Shown: positions 8,255 through 17,050 of the stretch, in pieces | Numbering within the stretch: the first letter of the stretch is position 1 | How the letters are laid out: each line of letters opens with the position of its first letter | Assembly (NCBI GenBank): GCA_040387735.1 | Contig: JAZKDE010000019.1 | Coordinates: 1-64,000, forward strand | From: Arcicella sp040387735 | GTDB taxonomy: Bacteria > Bacteroidota > Bacteroidia > Cytophagales > Spirosomataceae | Direction of reading: 5' to 3' | Length of the DNA stretch: 64,000 bases | The notes under the pieces: generated by a model | Databases searched by the model: none | The model's input: the letters and a program-made list of their open reading frames with translations, nothing else | What the model was told of the DNA's origin: nothing | Position numbers and translations under genes: made by a program

Positions 8255-9238
8255 ATGGGAAAAAAATTGTACCAGCAAGCAACGGTAAAAGTTTATCACG
8301 GGTATGGTTATAAAGATAATCTTGTGATTTACGGTCATGTATTAGCGGGCAAACCAGTTAGTCCGAGTAAATACAACAATAATACGTTTTCAAATATTGT
8401 TCACTTAATGAAGTTGTTCTTTGTAAAACTAATTCCAAACGTTCGAGTACAACTAAACTGGGGAGAACAACAATTTTATAGTATTACAGAAAAAGATGGG
8501 TTCTTTAAATTTGAGTGGAAGTCGTTGGTTGATATTACGGCGGGCTGGCACCCAATAATCATAAATTTATTGGATAATCAAGGGCAAATTACAGCCGTTG
8601 GAGAAGGCAAAATTTTCGTTCCTCATTCTACCCAATACGGGTTTATTTCAGATATTGATGACACCGTTCTGATTTCTCATTCTGCCACCACAGGAAAGCG
8701 TTTACGGGTGATGTTTACCAAAAATCCACGAAGCAGAAAAACTTTTGCGGATGTGGTAAAATATTACCAATTACTTTCTCTCGCCCATACAACTCCCGAT
8801 TTATTGAACCCATTTTTCTATGTTTCCAGCAGTGAATGGAATTTATACGATGATTTGAATGAGTTTTTCAAGCACAATGGACTTCCTAAAGGGGCATTTT
8901 TATTGAACGGAATAAAAAAATGGTATGAGTTATTTCGTACTGGTAAAACCAAACATCAAGGAAAATTAATACGGGTAACCAGAATTTTGGAGGCATTCAA
9001 AAAACAACGTTTTATTTTATTGGGTGATAATTCGCAGAAAGACCCCGAAATTTATGCCGCCATCGCCAATAAATACCCCGATAGAATTGTTGCCATTTAC
9101 ATCAGAAATATTAGTCTTGAAAAGGAATTAATTACCTCAAAGATATTAACAAATCTTAAAAATAAAGATATTTATACTTGTCAATTTAAACATACTGACG
9201 AAGCAATTTTGCATTCCCAATCTATTGGTTTAATATAA
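8255..9238 (+). CDS. App1-family phosphatidate phosphatase-like protein
   Basis: 327 residues from the ATG at 8255; an upstream TTG at 8228 is possible but less likely. The C-terminal half holds the HAD-type DxDxT signature (SDIDDTVL) of the App1 phosphatidate phosphatase catalytic domain, with VSSSEWNLYDDL and LLGDNSQKDPEIY as the later HAD motifs. The N-terminal 100 residues look like a beta-sandwich. In yeast App1 dephosphorylates phosphatidate at the membrane; the bacterial substrate is unknown. It is divergent to a lipid kinase, so the pair may set the balance of a phosphorylated lipid. Confidence 0.85.
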   Translation: MGKKLYQQATVKVYHGYGYKDNLVIYGHVLAGKPVSPSKYNNNTFSNIVHLMKLFFVKLIPNVRVQLNWGEQQFYSITEKDGFFKFEWKSLVDITAGWHPIIINLLDNQGQITAVGEGKIFVPHSTQYGFISDIDDTVLISHSATTGKRLRVMFTKNPRSRKTFADVVKYYQLLSLAHTTPDLLNPFFYVSSSEWNLYDDLNEFFKHNGLPKGAFLLNGIKKWYELFRTGKTKHQGKLIRVTRILEAFKKQRFILLGDNSQKDPEIYAAIANKYPDRIVAIYIRNISLEKELITSKILTNLKNKDIYTCQFKHTDEAILHSQSIGLI

Positions 9239-9240
9239 TT

Positions 9241-10317
9241 TCAGAGCAGTTTTCTTTTTATTTTCTTAATATAATCAGGCTCTATTTTATCCGATGCTAT
9301 TTCACCAATCAAAAATCCATAAGGTTTTAGCGGTTCAATATGGTCACAGACAATTTTCAACATCGCCGTTAATGGAATTGCGAGAATGATACCAGAAATA
9401 CCCCAAAGTAATTCACCCAATACCAAAGCAATAATGGTAAAAAGTGGGTTTATTTTAACTTGTGGGCCTAAAATCAAGGGTTCTAAAAACCAACCTTGAA
9501 TAAATTGTACTACGGCGTAAGTGATAACAATTCCTCCCAACATCGAAAGACTGCCGCCATGTAAAGCCGAAACTAAAACAGTCAACGTCGTTCCTGTAAT
9601 ATTTCCGACGAAAGGAACAATCTCCAAAAGCCCACAAAGAACGGCGAAGGAAATAGCATTTTTTACACCTAAAATGCTAAATCCAATTCCGTACATTATC
9701 CAAAGACATACAATCATTTTGGAAAGCCCCAGTAAATACTGTTGCGAAACACGAGTGGCTCGTTGGAGTACCTGCTCCATTTCGTCACGCTGTGAAGAAA
9801 CAGTCAGTTTCAGAAAAAATTGTTTCAGATGATTTCGGGAGTACAACAGAAAAAAGACATACGCCAAAACCAAAATAAAATTAGAAATCAAATAAGTTAA
9901 CGACCCAAAAGTCATTTGCATAATACTCGTAAGCGAAGGCTGTTCTGCTTTTAGTATTTTAGACTGCTCTTCGACTGAAATGCCTAAATGACTAAAAATA
10001 TACTCCTGCGTTTGGGTTCCCGTTTCAATGGCTTTTTGTTTAAGGAGTTCTGCATCATTTAAAAGCTCTGTTATCTTCCAAGCCAGAGATGCAATTAGTA
10101 AGGATAGAATCAATAACAACGTTAAAAGACAGATAAAAACGGACAATCCTCTCGGAATCTTCTTACTTTCCATCCAATTCGAAAAAGGTAAAAATAGTGT
10201 TGCCAAAATCCCTCCAACAAACAAAGGCATTAGAAAATCTTTGGCAAAATACAAACCCGCAATCACCAGAAACAGGATTAACAGTTTTTTAATAAAAGAA
10301 GAATTTGTAAGAGTCAT
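9241..10317 (-). CDS. AI-2E/PerM family transporter
   Basis: 358 residues from the ATG at 10317 (MTLTNSSFIKK). A TTG-initiated extension to 10362 has no support. About eight membrane helices with the family layout: two or three N-terminal helices, a long amphipathic domain (roughly 75-150), then the SQQYLLGLSKM region and the GLLEIVPFVGNITG and QGWFLEPLILGPQVKINPL signatures. Members export autoinducer-2 or act in ion/proton exchange; substrate is not predictable. It converges on the App1 gene with almost no intergenic space. Confidence 0.9.
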   Translation of the reverse strand: MTLTNSSFIKKLLILFLVIAGLYFAKDFLMPLFVGGILATLFLPFSNWMESKKIPRGLSVFICLLTLLLILSLLIASLAWKITELLNDAELLKQKAIETGTQTQEYIFSHLGISVEEQSKILKAEQPSLTSIMQMTFGSLTYLISNFILVLAYVFFLLYSRNHLKQFFLKLTVSSQRDEMEQVLQRATRVSQQYLLGLSKMIVCLWIMYGIGFSILGVKNAISFAVLCGLLEIVPFVGNITGTTLTVLVSALHGGSLSMLGGIVITYAVVQFIQGWFLEPLILGPQVKINPLFTIIALVLGELLWGISGIILAIPLTAMLKIVCDHIEPLKPYGFLIGEIASDKIEPDYIKKIKRKLL

Positions 10318-10467
10318 AGATTGGAATGTCGAATCACCGAGCAATAACTTGCCAGGAATCAACTGTTTAGCAAAAATTCAACAATAAAAATATCGTATTA
10401 TATATCTAAAAATAGAATTCTGGGAATTTCGAAAACTATAACCTAAATCCTACTTGTATCTCTCGTT

Positions 10468-12990
10468 TCAAGATTTTATTCGAATTCCCCATTTTACTAA
10501 TTCGTACCAAATAGCCGATACAAAGCCGATACCAACACAAAGTAGTAACTGAGCAATATTCAAATGCTCAAATTGGAAGAATTTTGTCAAAGGCTTCACG
10601 TACAATAGTAAACCTGTAATTGAAATAGTAATACTAATAATCAATAAAACCAAGTTGTTTTTATAGGTCATCGTTCTAAAAATCGAATAGTAAAATGACC
10701 GATTCACCAAGGTCAAAAATACATTGGCAGTAATTAAAACGGTAAAAACCATCGTTCTGGTCAAAGCTTCGTCATAACCTAAATGAACAGCATACTGGTA
10801 CATAAAAAGCGTGCCGATGGCAATAACCAAACCCTGTAAAATACTGATAGAAAGCTCTTTCCAATTAAAAAAATCAACGGTAAATGGACGAGGTTTTTGC
10901 GTCATTGCATTCTTCTCCAAAGGTTCATTTTCGTACATGATAGAACACGTTGGGCCCATCACCATTTCCAGAAAAATAATGTGAACGGGCGAAAATATAT
11001 TGGGATAAACCCAACCCAAAGCCAGTGGAATAAACACCGTCAGAATGATTGGAATGTGAATAGAAATTACAAAACGAATGGCTTTTTTAAGATTTGCATA
11101 AATTTTTCTTCCTGTTGCCACAGCATCTACCATTTTAGATAAATCATCATTTACTAAAATTAACGAAGCGGCTTCTTTGGCAATTTCAGTACCTTTTTTA
11201 CCCATTGCCACACCGATATGGGCTGATTTCAAAGCAGGTCCATCGTTCACACCATCGCCCGTCATGGCTACAATTTGATGATTTTCTTTTAAAGCATTAA
11301 CAATTCTAAGTTTTGCTTCGGGGAACATTCGGGTAAAAATATTGGTATCCATCACACACTCCTGCAAATCACTTTCAGATAACTTCATGAGTTCATCACC
11401 CGTCATGGTGCGTTCAAAACCTCTAAAACCAACTTGTTTCGCAATAGCTGTGGTGGTGGCTGCATTATCTCCCGTAATAATTTTAACGGCAATTCCTGCT
11501 TTATAAAATCGCTCTAAAACCAAATGAAAGTTCTTTTTAGGTGGGTCATTAAATGCCACAATTCCTTTAAAAACAAACGGGAAATCTTGTTGCGATTCGG
11601 GAAAATCATTTCCCTCAAATTTAGCTTCTCCCACCGCCAAAACACGATAACCTTCCGAGGCCAAAGTATCAATAGAATCCTCAATTTGCTTTTTTTCCGA
11701 AGCAGACAAATCACAAACACTCATAATTGCTTCTGGAGCTCCTTTAGTAGCAATTATTCGATTACCCAAATTATCCTCAAAAATATGCGTCATCATCGGA
11801 GGTTTCCCGCCCAGAGGATACTCATGAAACATTTTAAAATGTGGTCTTTCATCGGTGGTAGAATTATTTTTATAGGCACTGTGCAATGCCACTTCCATTG
11901 GGTCAAAAGGAATGGGTTCGCTGGCAAACATTGCAACTCGAATGAGGGCTTTTTCATCCTCAGTTGAAACGTTTTCAATATTGGTTATTTGCTTAGAATT
12001 CAGAACATAAATTCTTTCCAAACTCATTTTATTTTCGGTAATCGTTCCTGTTTTATCAGTGCAAATAACGGTTGCACTTCCTAATGTTTCGACGGTTTTC
12101 ATTTGTTTTACCACAATTCCTTTCTTCATCAATCGCCACGCACCCAACGCCATAAAAGTGGTAAAAGCCACGGGAATTTCTTCGGGTAAAATACTCATTG
12201 CGAGCGTTAAAGCTTTCAGCAAACTATCCAAAAAACTGTACGAATGGAAGTAGTTAATTGCCCAAACAACCAAGAAAACGATTGCACCTAAAATCACCAT
12301 TTTCTTCACAAAACTGTTTATCTGCAATTCTAAGGGTGTTTTTTCTTCTTCAATGCTCTCCAAACTTTTACCAATTTTCCCTAATTTAGTTTCCGCTCCA
12401 ATCGCTGTAATGGTGGCAATGGCCAATCCACTGGCTACGCTTGTTCCTTGAAAAATAACATTATTTTCTTTGTTTGAGTCTTTATACATTGCCAAAGATT
12501 CTCCCGTTAAGATTGATTCATTGGCTGAAAAATCGTTAGAGTGGACAATAATTCCGTCGGCAGAAATGGAGGTTCCTTCTTCTACCATCAGGCTATCGCC
12601 AACGACCAATTCATCGCTTCTAATTTCTACTACTTTTCCATTTCTGATAACTTTACATTTAGGTTGAGTAAAGTCTTTCAACTTCTCCAAAGCATTTCGA
12701 CTTCTGGAATCTTGATACAAAGAAATGGCGGAAATCAAGACGATGGCAGATGATAAAAAGATTCCGTCACCGACATCTCCACTGGCAAAGTATATGGATG
12801 AAGCGACCAAAAGTAAAATTACCATTGGCTCTTTAGCGATACTTTTTACGGCTTCAACCAATCCATTTTCTTTTTTATAATTTACTTGATTGTCGCCGTG
12901 CATTTCCCTTGAAGCAATTACTTGGGAGTTGTTTAACCCTTCAATATCAAAATTATTGGTTGTCGAGTTGGCGGTATTATTTTTTTTCAT
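10468..12990 (-). CDS. P-type cation-transporting ATPase (P2-like)
   Basis: 840 residues. The actuator TGES is at 162-165, the phosphorylated Asp at 312 in DKTGT, and the hinge TGDGVNDGPALK follows. About eight to ten membrane helices. The M4 motif is PEEIP (269-273) rather than the PEGLP of calcium pumps, so the ion may differ from that of the neighbouring ATPase. There are no N-terminal metal-binding CxxC modules, and no Cys-Pro-Cys motif, which rules out a P1B heavy-metal pump. Second of two ATPase genes in tandem, separated by 242 bp. Confidence 0.92.
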   Translation of the reverse strand: MKKNNTANSTTNNFDIEGLNNSQVIASREMHGDNQVNYKKENGLVEAVKSIAKEPMVILLLVASSIYFASGDVGDGIFLSSAIVLISAISLYQDSRSRNALEKLKDFTQPKCKVIRNGKVVEIRSDELVVGDSLMVEEGTSISADGIIVHSNDFSANESILTGESLAMYKDSNKENNVIFQGTSVASGLAIATITAIGAETKLGKIGKSLESIEEEKTPLELQINSFVKKMVILGAIVFLVVWAINYFHSYSFLDSLLKALTLAMSILPEEIPVAFTTFMALGAWRLMKKGIVVKQMKTVETLGSATVICTDKTGTITENKMSLERIYVLNSKQITNIENVSTEDEKALIRVAMFASEPIPFDPMEVALHSAYKNNSTTDERPHFKMFHEYPLGGKPPMMTHIFEDNLGNRIIATKGAPEAIMSVCDLSASEKKQIEDSIDTLASEGYRVLAVGEAKFEGNDFPESQQDFPFVFKGIVAFNDPPKKNFHLVLERFYKAGIAVKIITGDNAATTTAIAKQVGFRGFERTMTGDELMKLSESDLQECVMDTNIFTRMFPEAKLRIVNALKENHQIVAMTGDGVNDGPALKSAHIGVAMGKKGTEIAKEAASLILVNDDLSKMVDAVATGRKIYANLKKAIRFVISIHIPIILTVFIPLALGWVYPNIFSPVHIIFLEMVMGPTCSIMYENEPLEKNAMTQKPRPFTVDFFNWKELSISILQGLVIAIGTLFMYQYAVHLGYDEALTRTMVFTVLITANVFLTLVNRSFYYSIFRTMTYKNNLVLLIISITISITGLLLYVKPLTKFFQFEHLNIAQLLLCVGIGFVSAIWYELVKWGIRIKS

Positions 12991-13101
12991 CGTTGTTTAA
13001 AGTTGTGTTTTATTGATAGCAGTAGTTAGTCATCAAGAAAAATGAAGGTTTTTAAATTAATATTTTCAGCTAAATAATTACGAAATTTATCCATATTATG
13101 C

Positions 13102-13129
13102 CCTTTCAAGCGTATCAAGGCTTGAAAGG
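13102..13129 (-). terminator. Hairpin between the two ATPase genes
   Basis: CCTTTCAAG at 13102-13110 pairs perfectly with 13121-13129 (9 bp, 10-nt loop) downstream of the second ATPase gene. No U-run follows on the minus strand, so termination strength is uncertain. Confidence 0.4.
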
Positions 13130-13232
13130 ATTATAAATTCAACTATTTTTGAGTTCGCATTAAATAAAATAATTATTAGAAAAACTCGTCGTGAACCTTA
13201 ACTCCTCGATGATTTACAACTACATAAAGATA

Positions 13233-15920
13233 CTATTTCATCACTTTCATATTCCAAAAAACTTTATAAATTTGAACAATTACCAAAGGAATAAAACTTG
13301 CCAAAATAACAACGCTCCAAACATTCGTTGGAAGTAAAATAATGCCCAAAACCAAACGCATTTGGGGTAGGAAATAAACAACTAACATCAGTCCTGTGCA
13401 AATCAAAATCGCCAACCAAACGAATTTATTTTTAGTAATATCATTGAGCCAAAATCGAGCATTCAAGGATGACATATTAAAAACATGGAATAACTGAGCA
13501 AATGCCAAGGTAATAAACGCCACATTATTAGCTATTTGGTCATTGGTTTTGAGAATTATTTTACAGTAAAAAACTGCAATAATTACAGAAAGTGTAATGA
13601 CCAATGCGTACAAACCAATCGCAAGCCAATCTTTATTATCAATAATATCTTTTTTCGGATTTCTTGGCGGATTTTTCATAACATTTCTGTCTCCTTCGCC
13701 TAAACCAAGAGCCAATGCAGGAAATACATCCGTAACCATATTCAAAAATAAGATTTGTAGTGGCAGTAAAGTAGCGGCTGGAGCAAAAAAGCCCAAAAGA
13801 GTTACAATAAAAATCTCACTCAGATTGCAGGAAACAAGATAAATTACAAATTTTTGGATATTTTGAAATATTGCCCGTCCGTGAGAAACCGCCGCCACGA
13901 TCGACTTAAAGGAATCATCTTTGAGAATAATACTGGCTGTTTCTTTAGCAACTTGCGTTCCTCTCAAACCCATCGCAATCCCAACGTCAGCCTTTTTCAA
14001 GGCAGGAGCATCATTGACTCCATCTCCCGTCATAGCAACAATATTTCCCGATTTTTGAAAAACACCTGCAATTTCCAATTTTTGTTTCGGCGTTGTTCGG
14101 GCAAATACTGCTGTGGAAAGAATTCGCTTTTCCCATTCACGAGTAAGTGATTTCAGCGGTGGTAAATCTTTGCCAATAATCACATTTTCTTCGTCTTCAT
14201 CAACTAAACCCGTTTTCTTCGCAATATTTAAGGCTGTCAATGGGTGATCACCCGTAATCATCACAATCTTGATGCCTGCATTTCGGCACGAAACAATTGC
14301 TCCTTTAATATCCAAACGAGGCGGATCTAAAAAGCCAATCATTCCCAAGTAAACTAAATCCTTGAGAAAATCATCTTTATTAATTTCCTTTTCTTCTCGG
14401 TACGCAAAAGCCAAAACCCGAAGCCCTTGAGCAGACATTTTTTCGGATTCTGACAAAATTATTTCCCCTTCCTTTTTATCTAACTCCTTCATAATTTCGC
14501 CCAATTGAATTTTGCTACATTTGGCCAATAAATCCTCCACAGAACCTTTTGCAGCCACAAAATTACCATTTGAGCAATGATGGAGTGTCCCCATAATTTT
14601 AGTATCCGAACTAAAAGGAACTTCCGAAATCCGTTGATTTTCCTTTTTATATTCTTCCGAAGAAATACCTGAAGTATCTACCAAATGAATTAATGCGATT
14701 TCGATGGGATCACCCAAAGCTTTTTTACTTCCTTTGGTAATTTTAAAAGTCGCATCGTTACATAATGCCCCGACCAAACGCATTTTCTCAAAATTTACTT
14801 TACTTTTTGTAATTTCTCCACCTTCAAATTTTAAATTATTCTTCTCAATTTTCACTTTAAGTTGTTCTTCTGGAAACGAAAATGTATCCACAAAAATCTT
14901 ATTCTCAGTTAATGTTCCCGTTTTGTCAGTTAAAATAACATTAGTACTACCAAGTGTTTCAACCGACGATAGTTTTTTCACGATAGCATTCCTCTTCGCC
15001 ATCAAAACCATTCCGTAGGCCAAAGCTACGGTCGATACAATTGGCAGACCTTCGGGAAAGGCTGCAATAGCCAAAGCAATAGACGTTTTGATGATTAAAA
15101 CCCAATTTTTACCTTGAATTATTCCTGTAATAGCAAAGATAAAAGTTAAAATCAGGGTTAACCAAATCAGTTTTTTACTCAATCCATTGAGCTTTTTATC
15201 CAAAGGAGTGGCCGTTTCTTCCGAATTCTCGACAAGCGATGTTATCGTTCCTAACTGCGTATGCTCGGCAATGCCCGTCAAAATTGCTTTTCCATTGCCA
15301 TTCATGACCGACGAGCCCTTAAAAACCATGTTGTGCTGATCACCTAAAACTGCATCTTGAGGAAGTACATCAATATTTTTATGCGTTGGCAACGATTCAC
15401 CCGTTAACGAAGACTCGTCGCATTGTAGTTGATTCGTTTCCAACAAACGACCATCTCCAGGAATTAAATCGCCCGCTTCAAGAACAACAATATCGCCCAA
15501 CGTTAATTCTTCCGAAGAGATTTCCATAATTTTCCCGTCCCGAATTACTTTAGATTTTATCACATCCATTTCCCGCAACGCATTCATAGAACTTCTTGCT
15601 TGCATTTCCATCAAAAATCCAATCAACGCATTAACGAAAATCACCACCAAAATAGCCAGTCCTTCAATAATATCTTTAAAATAAAATGAAACAAGCGTTC
15701 CAAAAATCAGCAAATAGACAATTGGACTTTTAAACTGTTCTAAAAGTATGAGCCAGATACTTTTTTGTTTTTGGGTTTTATAAAGGTTTAATCCAAATTT
15801 TTTCGAGTGTTTTCGAGCCTCGGAAGTACGTAGTCCACTACTTAAATCAGTCTGGAAAGACCGTAATAATTCTTCAATTGAAAGAGCATGAGGGTTTTCG
15901 ATAGGATTTATAATATTCAT
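13233..15920 (-). CDS. P-type calcium/cation-transporting ATPase (P2A-like)
   Basis: 895 residues with a typical cation-ATPase N-terminal domain (residues 10-70), actuator TGES at 173-176, M4 PEGLP at 289-293, phosphorylation site D332 in DKTGTLTEN, and TGDGVNDAPALKKADVGIAMG at the hinge. Ten membrane helices are likely. The PEGLP motif and domain order match SERCA/PMR1-like calcium or manganese exporters of the inner membrane. A leader hairpin at 15960-15981 lies between its start codon and the probable promoter. Confidence 0.93.
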   Translation of the reverse strand: MNIINPIENPHALSIEELLRSFQTDLSSGLRTSEARKHSKKFGLNLYKTQKQKSIWLILLEQFKSPIVYLLIFGTLVSFYFKDIIEGLAILVVIFVNALIGFLMEMQARSSMNALREMDVIKSKVIRDGKIMEISSEELTLGDIVVLEAGDLIPGDGRLLETNQLQCDESSLTGESLPTHKNIDVLPQDAVLGDQHNMVFKGSSVMNGNGKAILTGIAEHTQLGTITSLVENSEETATPLDKKLNGLSKKLIWLTLILTFIFAITGIIQGKNWVLIIKTSIALAIAAFPEGLPIVSTVALAYGMVLMAKRNAIVKKLSSVETLGSTNVILTDKTGTLTENKIFVDTFSFPEEQLKVKIEKNNLKFEGGEITKSKVNFEKMRLVGALCNDATFKITKGSKKALGDPIEIALIHLVDTSGISSEEYKKENQRISEVPFSSDTKIMGTLHHCSNGNFVAAKGSVEDLLAKCSKIQLGEIMKELDKKEGEIILSESEKMSAQGLRVLAFAYREEKEINKDDFLKDLVYLGMIGFLDPPRLDIKGAIVSCRNAGIKIVMITGDHPLTALNIAKKTGLVDEDEENVIIGKDLPPLKSLTREWEKRILSTAVFARTTPKQKLEIAGVFQKSGNIVAMTGDGVNDAPALKKADVGIAMGLRGTQVAKETASIILKDDSFKSIVAAVSHGRAIFQNIQKFVIYLVSCNLSEIFIVTLLGFFAPAATLLPLQILFLNMVTDVFPALALGLGEGDRNVMKNPPRNPKKDIIDNKDWLAIGLYALVITLSVIIAVFYCKIILKTNDQIANNVAFITLAFAQLFHVFNMSSLNARFWLNDITKNKFVWLAILICTGLMLVVYFLPQMRLVLGIILLPTNVWSVVILASFIPLVIVQIYKVFWNMKVMK

Positions 15921-15959
15921 AGTTTGGGATGGTTTAGTATGGTAGTAAAAGTGAGAATT

Positions 15960-15981
15960 CCATCAAGTTTTCACTTGATGG
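15960..15981 (-). promoter_or_regulatory. Leader hairpin of the ATPase gene
   Basis: CCATCAAGT at 15960-15968 pairs perfectly with ACTTGATGG at 15973-15981 (9 bp, 4-nt loop), 40 bp upstream of the ATPase start. It could be an operator dyad or an mRNA leader hairpin. The rest of 15921-16217 holds nothing else that I can name. Confidence 0.4.
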
Positions 15982-16217
15982 TCGTGACTAATCCAATAAA
16001 CATTTAACGATTAATAGAAAATTGTTACTTTATGCAATCGTTAAGTTTAAACTTTATTTTACAAATTAGCCATGAAAACACAAAATCTACAAGAGTCACT
16101 TTTTTCAATTATCCATTTGATAATCAATAAATTAACACATAATTATTGTAGATTTACAAGTTACTGAATTATAGTTCCGTAAATAACAATAAAACCAAGA
16201 AGAGGTAATTTTAAGCA

Positions 16218-17045
16218 TTAAAGTGCTTCAATATAACGAAAAGCCTTTCCCAAATATTCAATAACATCGGTAATAAGCATACTTTCTAAACTTTGTTTTC
16301 TGAGGGCAATATCTGCCGATAAACCATGAATAAATACACCAAGTTTCGCAGCGTCAAAAGGATTATATCCTTGTGCCAATAAAGCGGTAATAATTCCAGT
16401 GAGTGCATCTCCAGAACCTCCTTTGGCAAGTCCCGCATTGCCAGTAATATTCACAAATGACTGTCCTTGCGACGTTATTAAGGTTCGGTGTCCTTTTAAA
16501 ACAATAATAATTTGTAGCTCTTTTGCTTGATTAACTGCTGTTTTTATGCGGTCTTCGATACTTTCATGAGTTCCAAAAAGACGGTCAAATTCCTTCGGAT
16601 GGGGCGTAATAACGGTACCTGTGGGAATCATTTTCAATAAATCTTTATTAACAGAAATGATGTTTAGAGCGTCCGCATCCAATAATAAAGGTTTTTTAAA
16701 ATCTGAAAGTATCCTAATCAACAGTTTTTCAGCAACAGTATCAGTACCAATTCCTGGCCCAATTCCTAAAGCTGAAAAAGGCGATAAATCTAATGCTTCA
16801 TCGTCACGCATGACAAGCATCGCCTCTGGAATGGTAGTTTGTAAAATAAACCTTTCTTCCATCGGAACACTGACGGTTAATAAACCCGTACCAGAACGTA
16901 AACAAGCTCTTGCCGCAATGACGGCTGCACCTATACGTCCTGTACTTCCCGCAATAATCAAGGCATGACCGTGATTTCCTTTGTGAGAAGAAGCCACTCG
17001 TGGTTTAAACAAAGATTTTATGCTACTTTTGGTCAGTGTTTCCAT
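16218..17045 (-). CDS. nnrD: ADP-dependent NAD(P)H-hydrate dehydratase
   Basis: 275 residues of the ribokinase-like NnrD/CARKD family, which repairs damaged (hydrated) NADH and NADPH using ADP or ATP. Motifs include HKGNHGHALIIAGS at the N-terminus, GPGIGTD in the middle, and GNAGLAKGGSGDALTGII, which holds the catalytic GSGD near residue 205. It is the single-domain form; the epimerase (NnrE) half found in fused proteins is absent. It is the last gene of a minus-strand unit with two L,D-transpeptidase genes (5 bp gap). Confidence 0.92.
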   Translation of the reverse strand: METLTKSSIKSLFKPRVASSHKGNHGHALIIAGSTGRIGAAVIAARACLRSGTGLLTVSVPMEERFILQTTIPEAMLVMRDDEALDLSPFSALGIGPGIGTDTVAEKLLIRILSDFKKPLLLDADALNIISVNKDLLKMIPTGTVITPHPKEFDRLFGTHESIEDRIKTAVNQAKELQIIIVLKGHRTLITSQGQSFVNITGNAGLAKGGSGDALTGIITALLAQGYNPFDAAKLGVFIHGLSADIALRKQSLESMLITDVIEYLGKAFRYIEAL

Positions 17046-17050
17046 AACTA

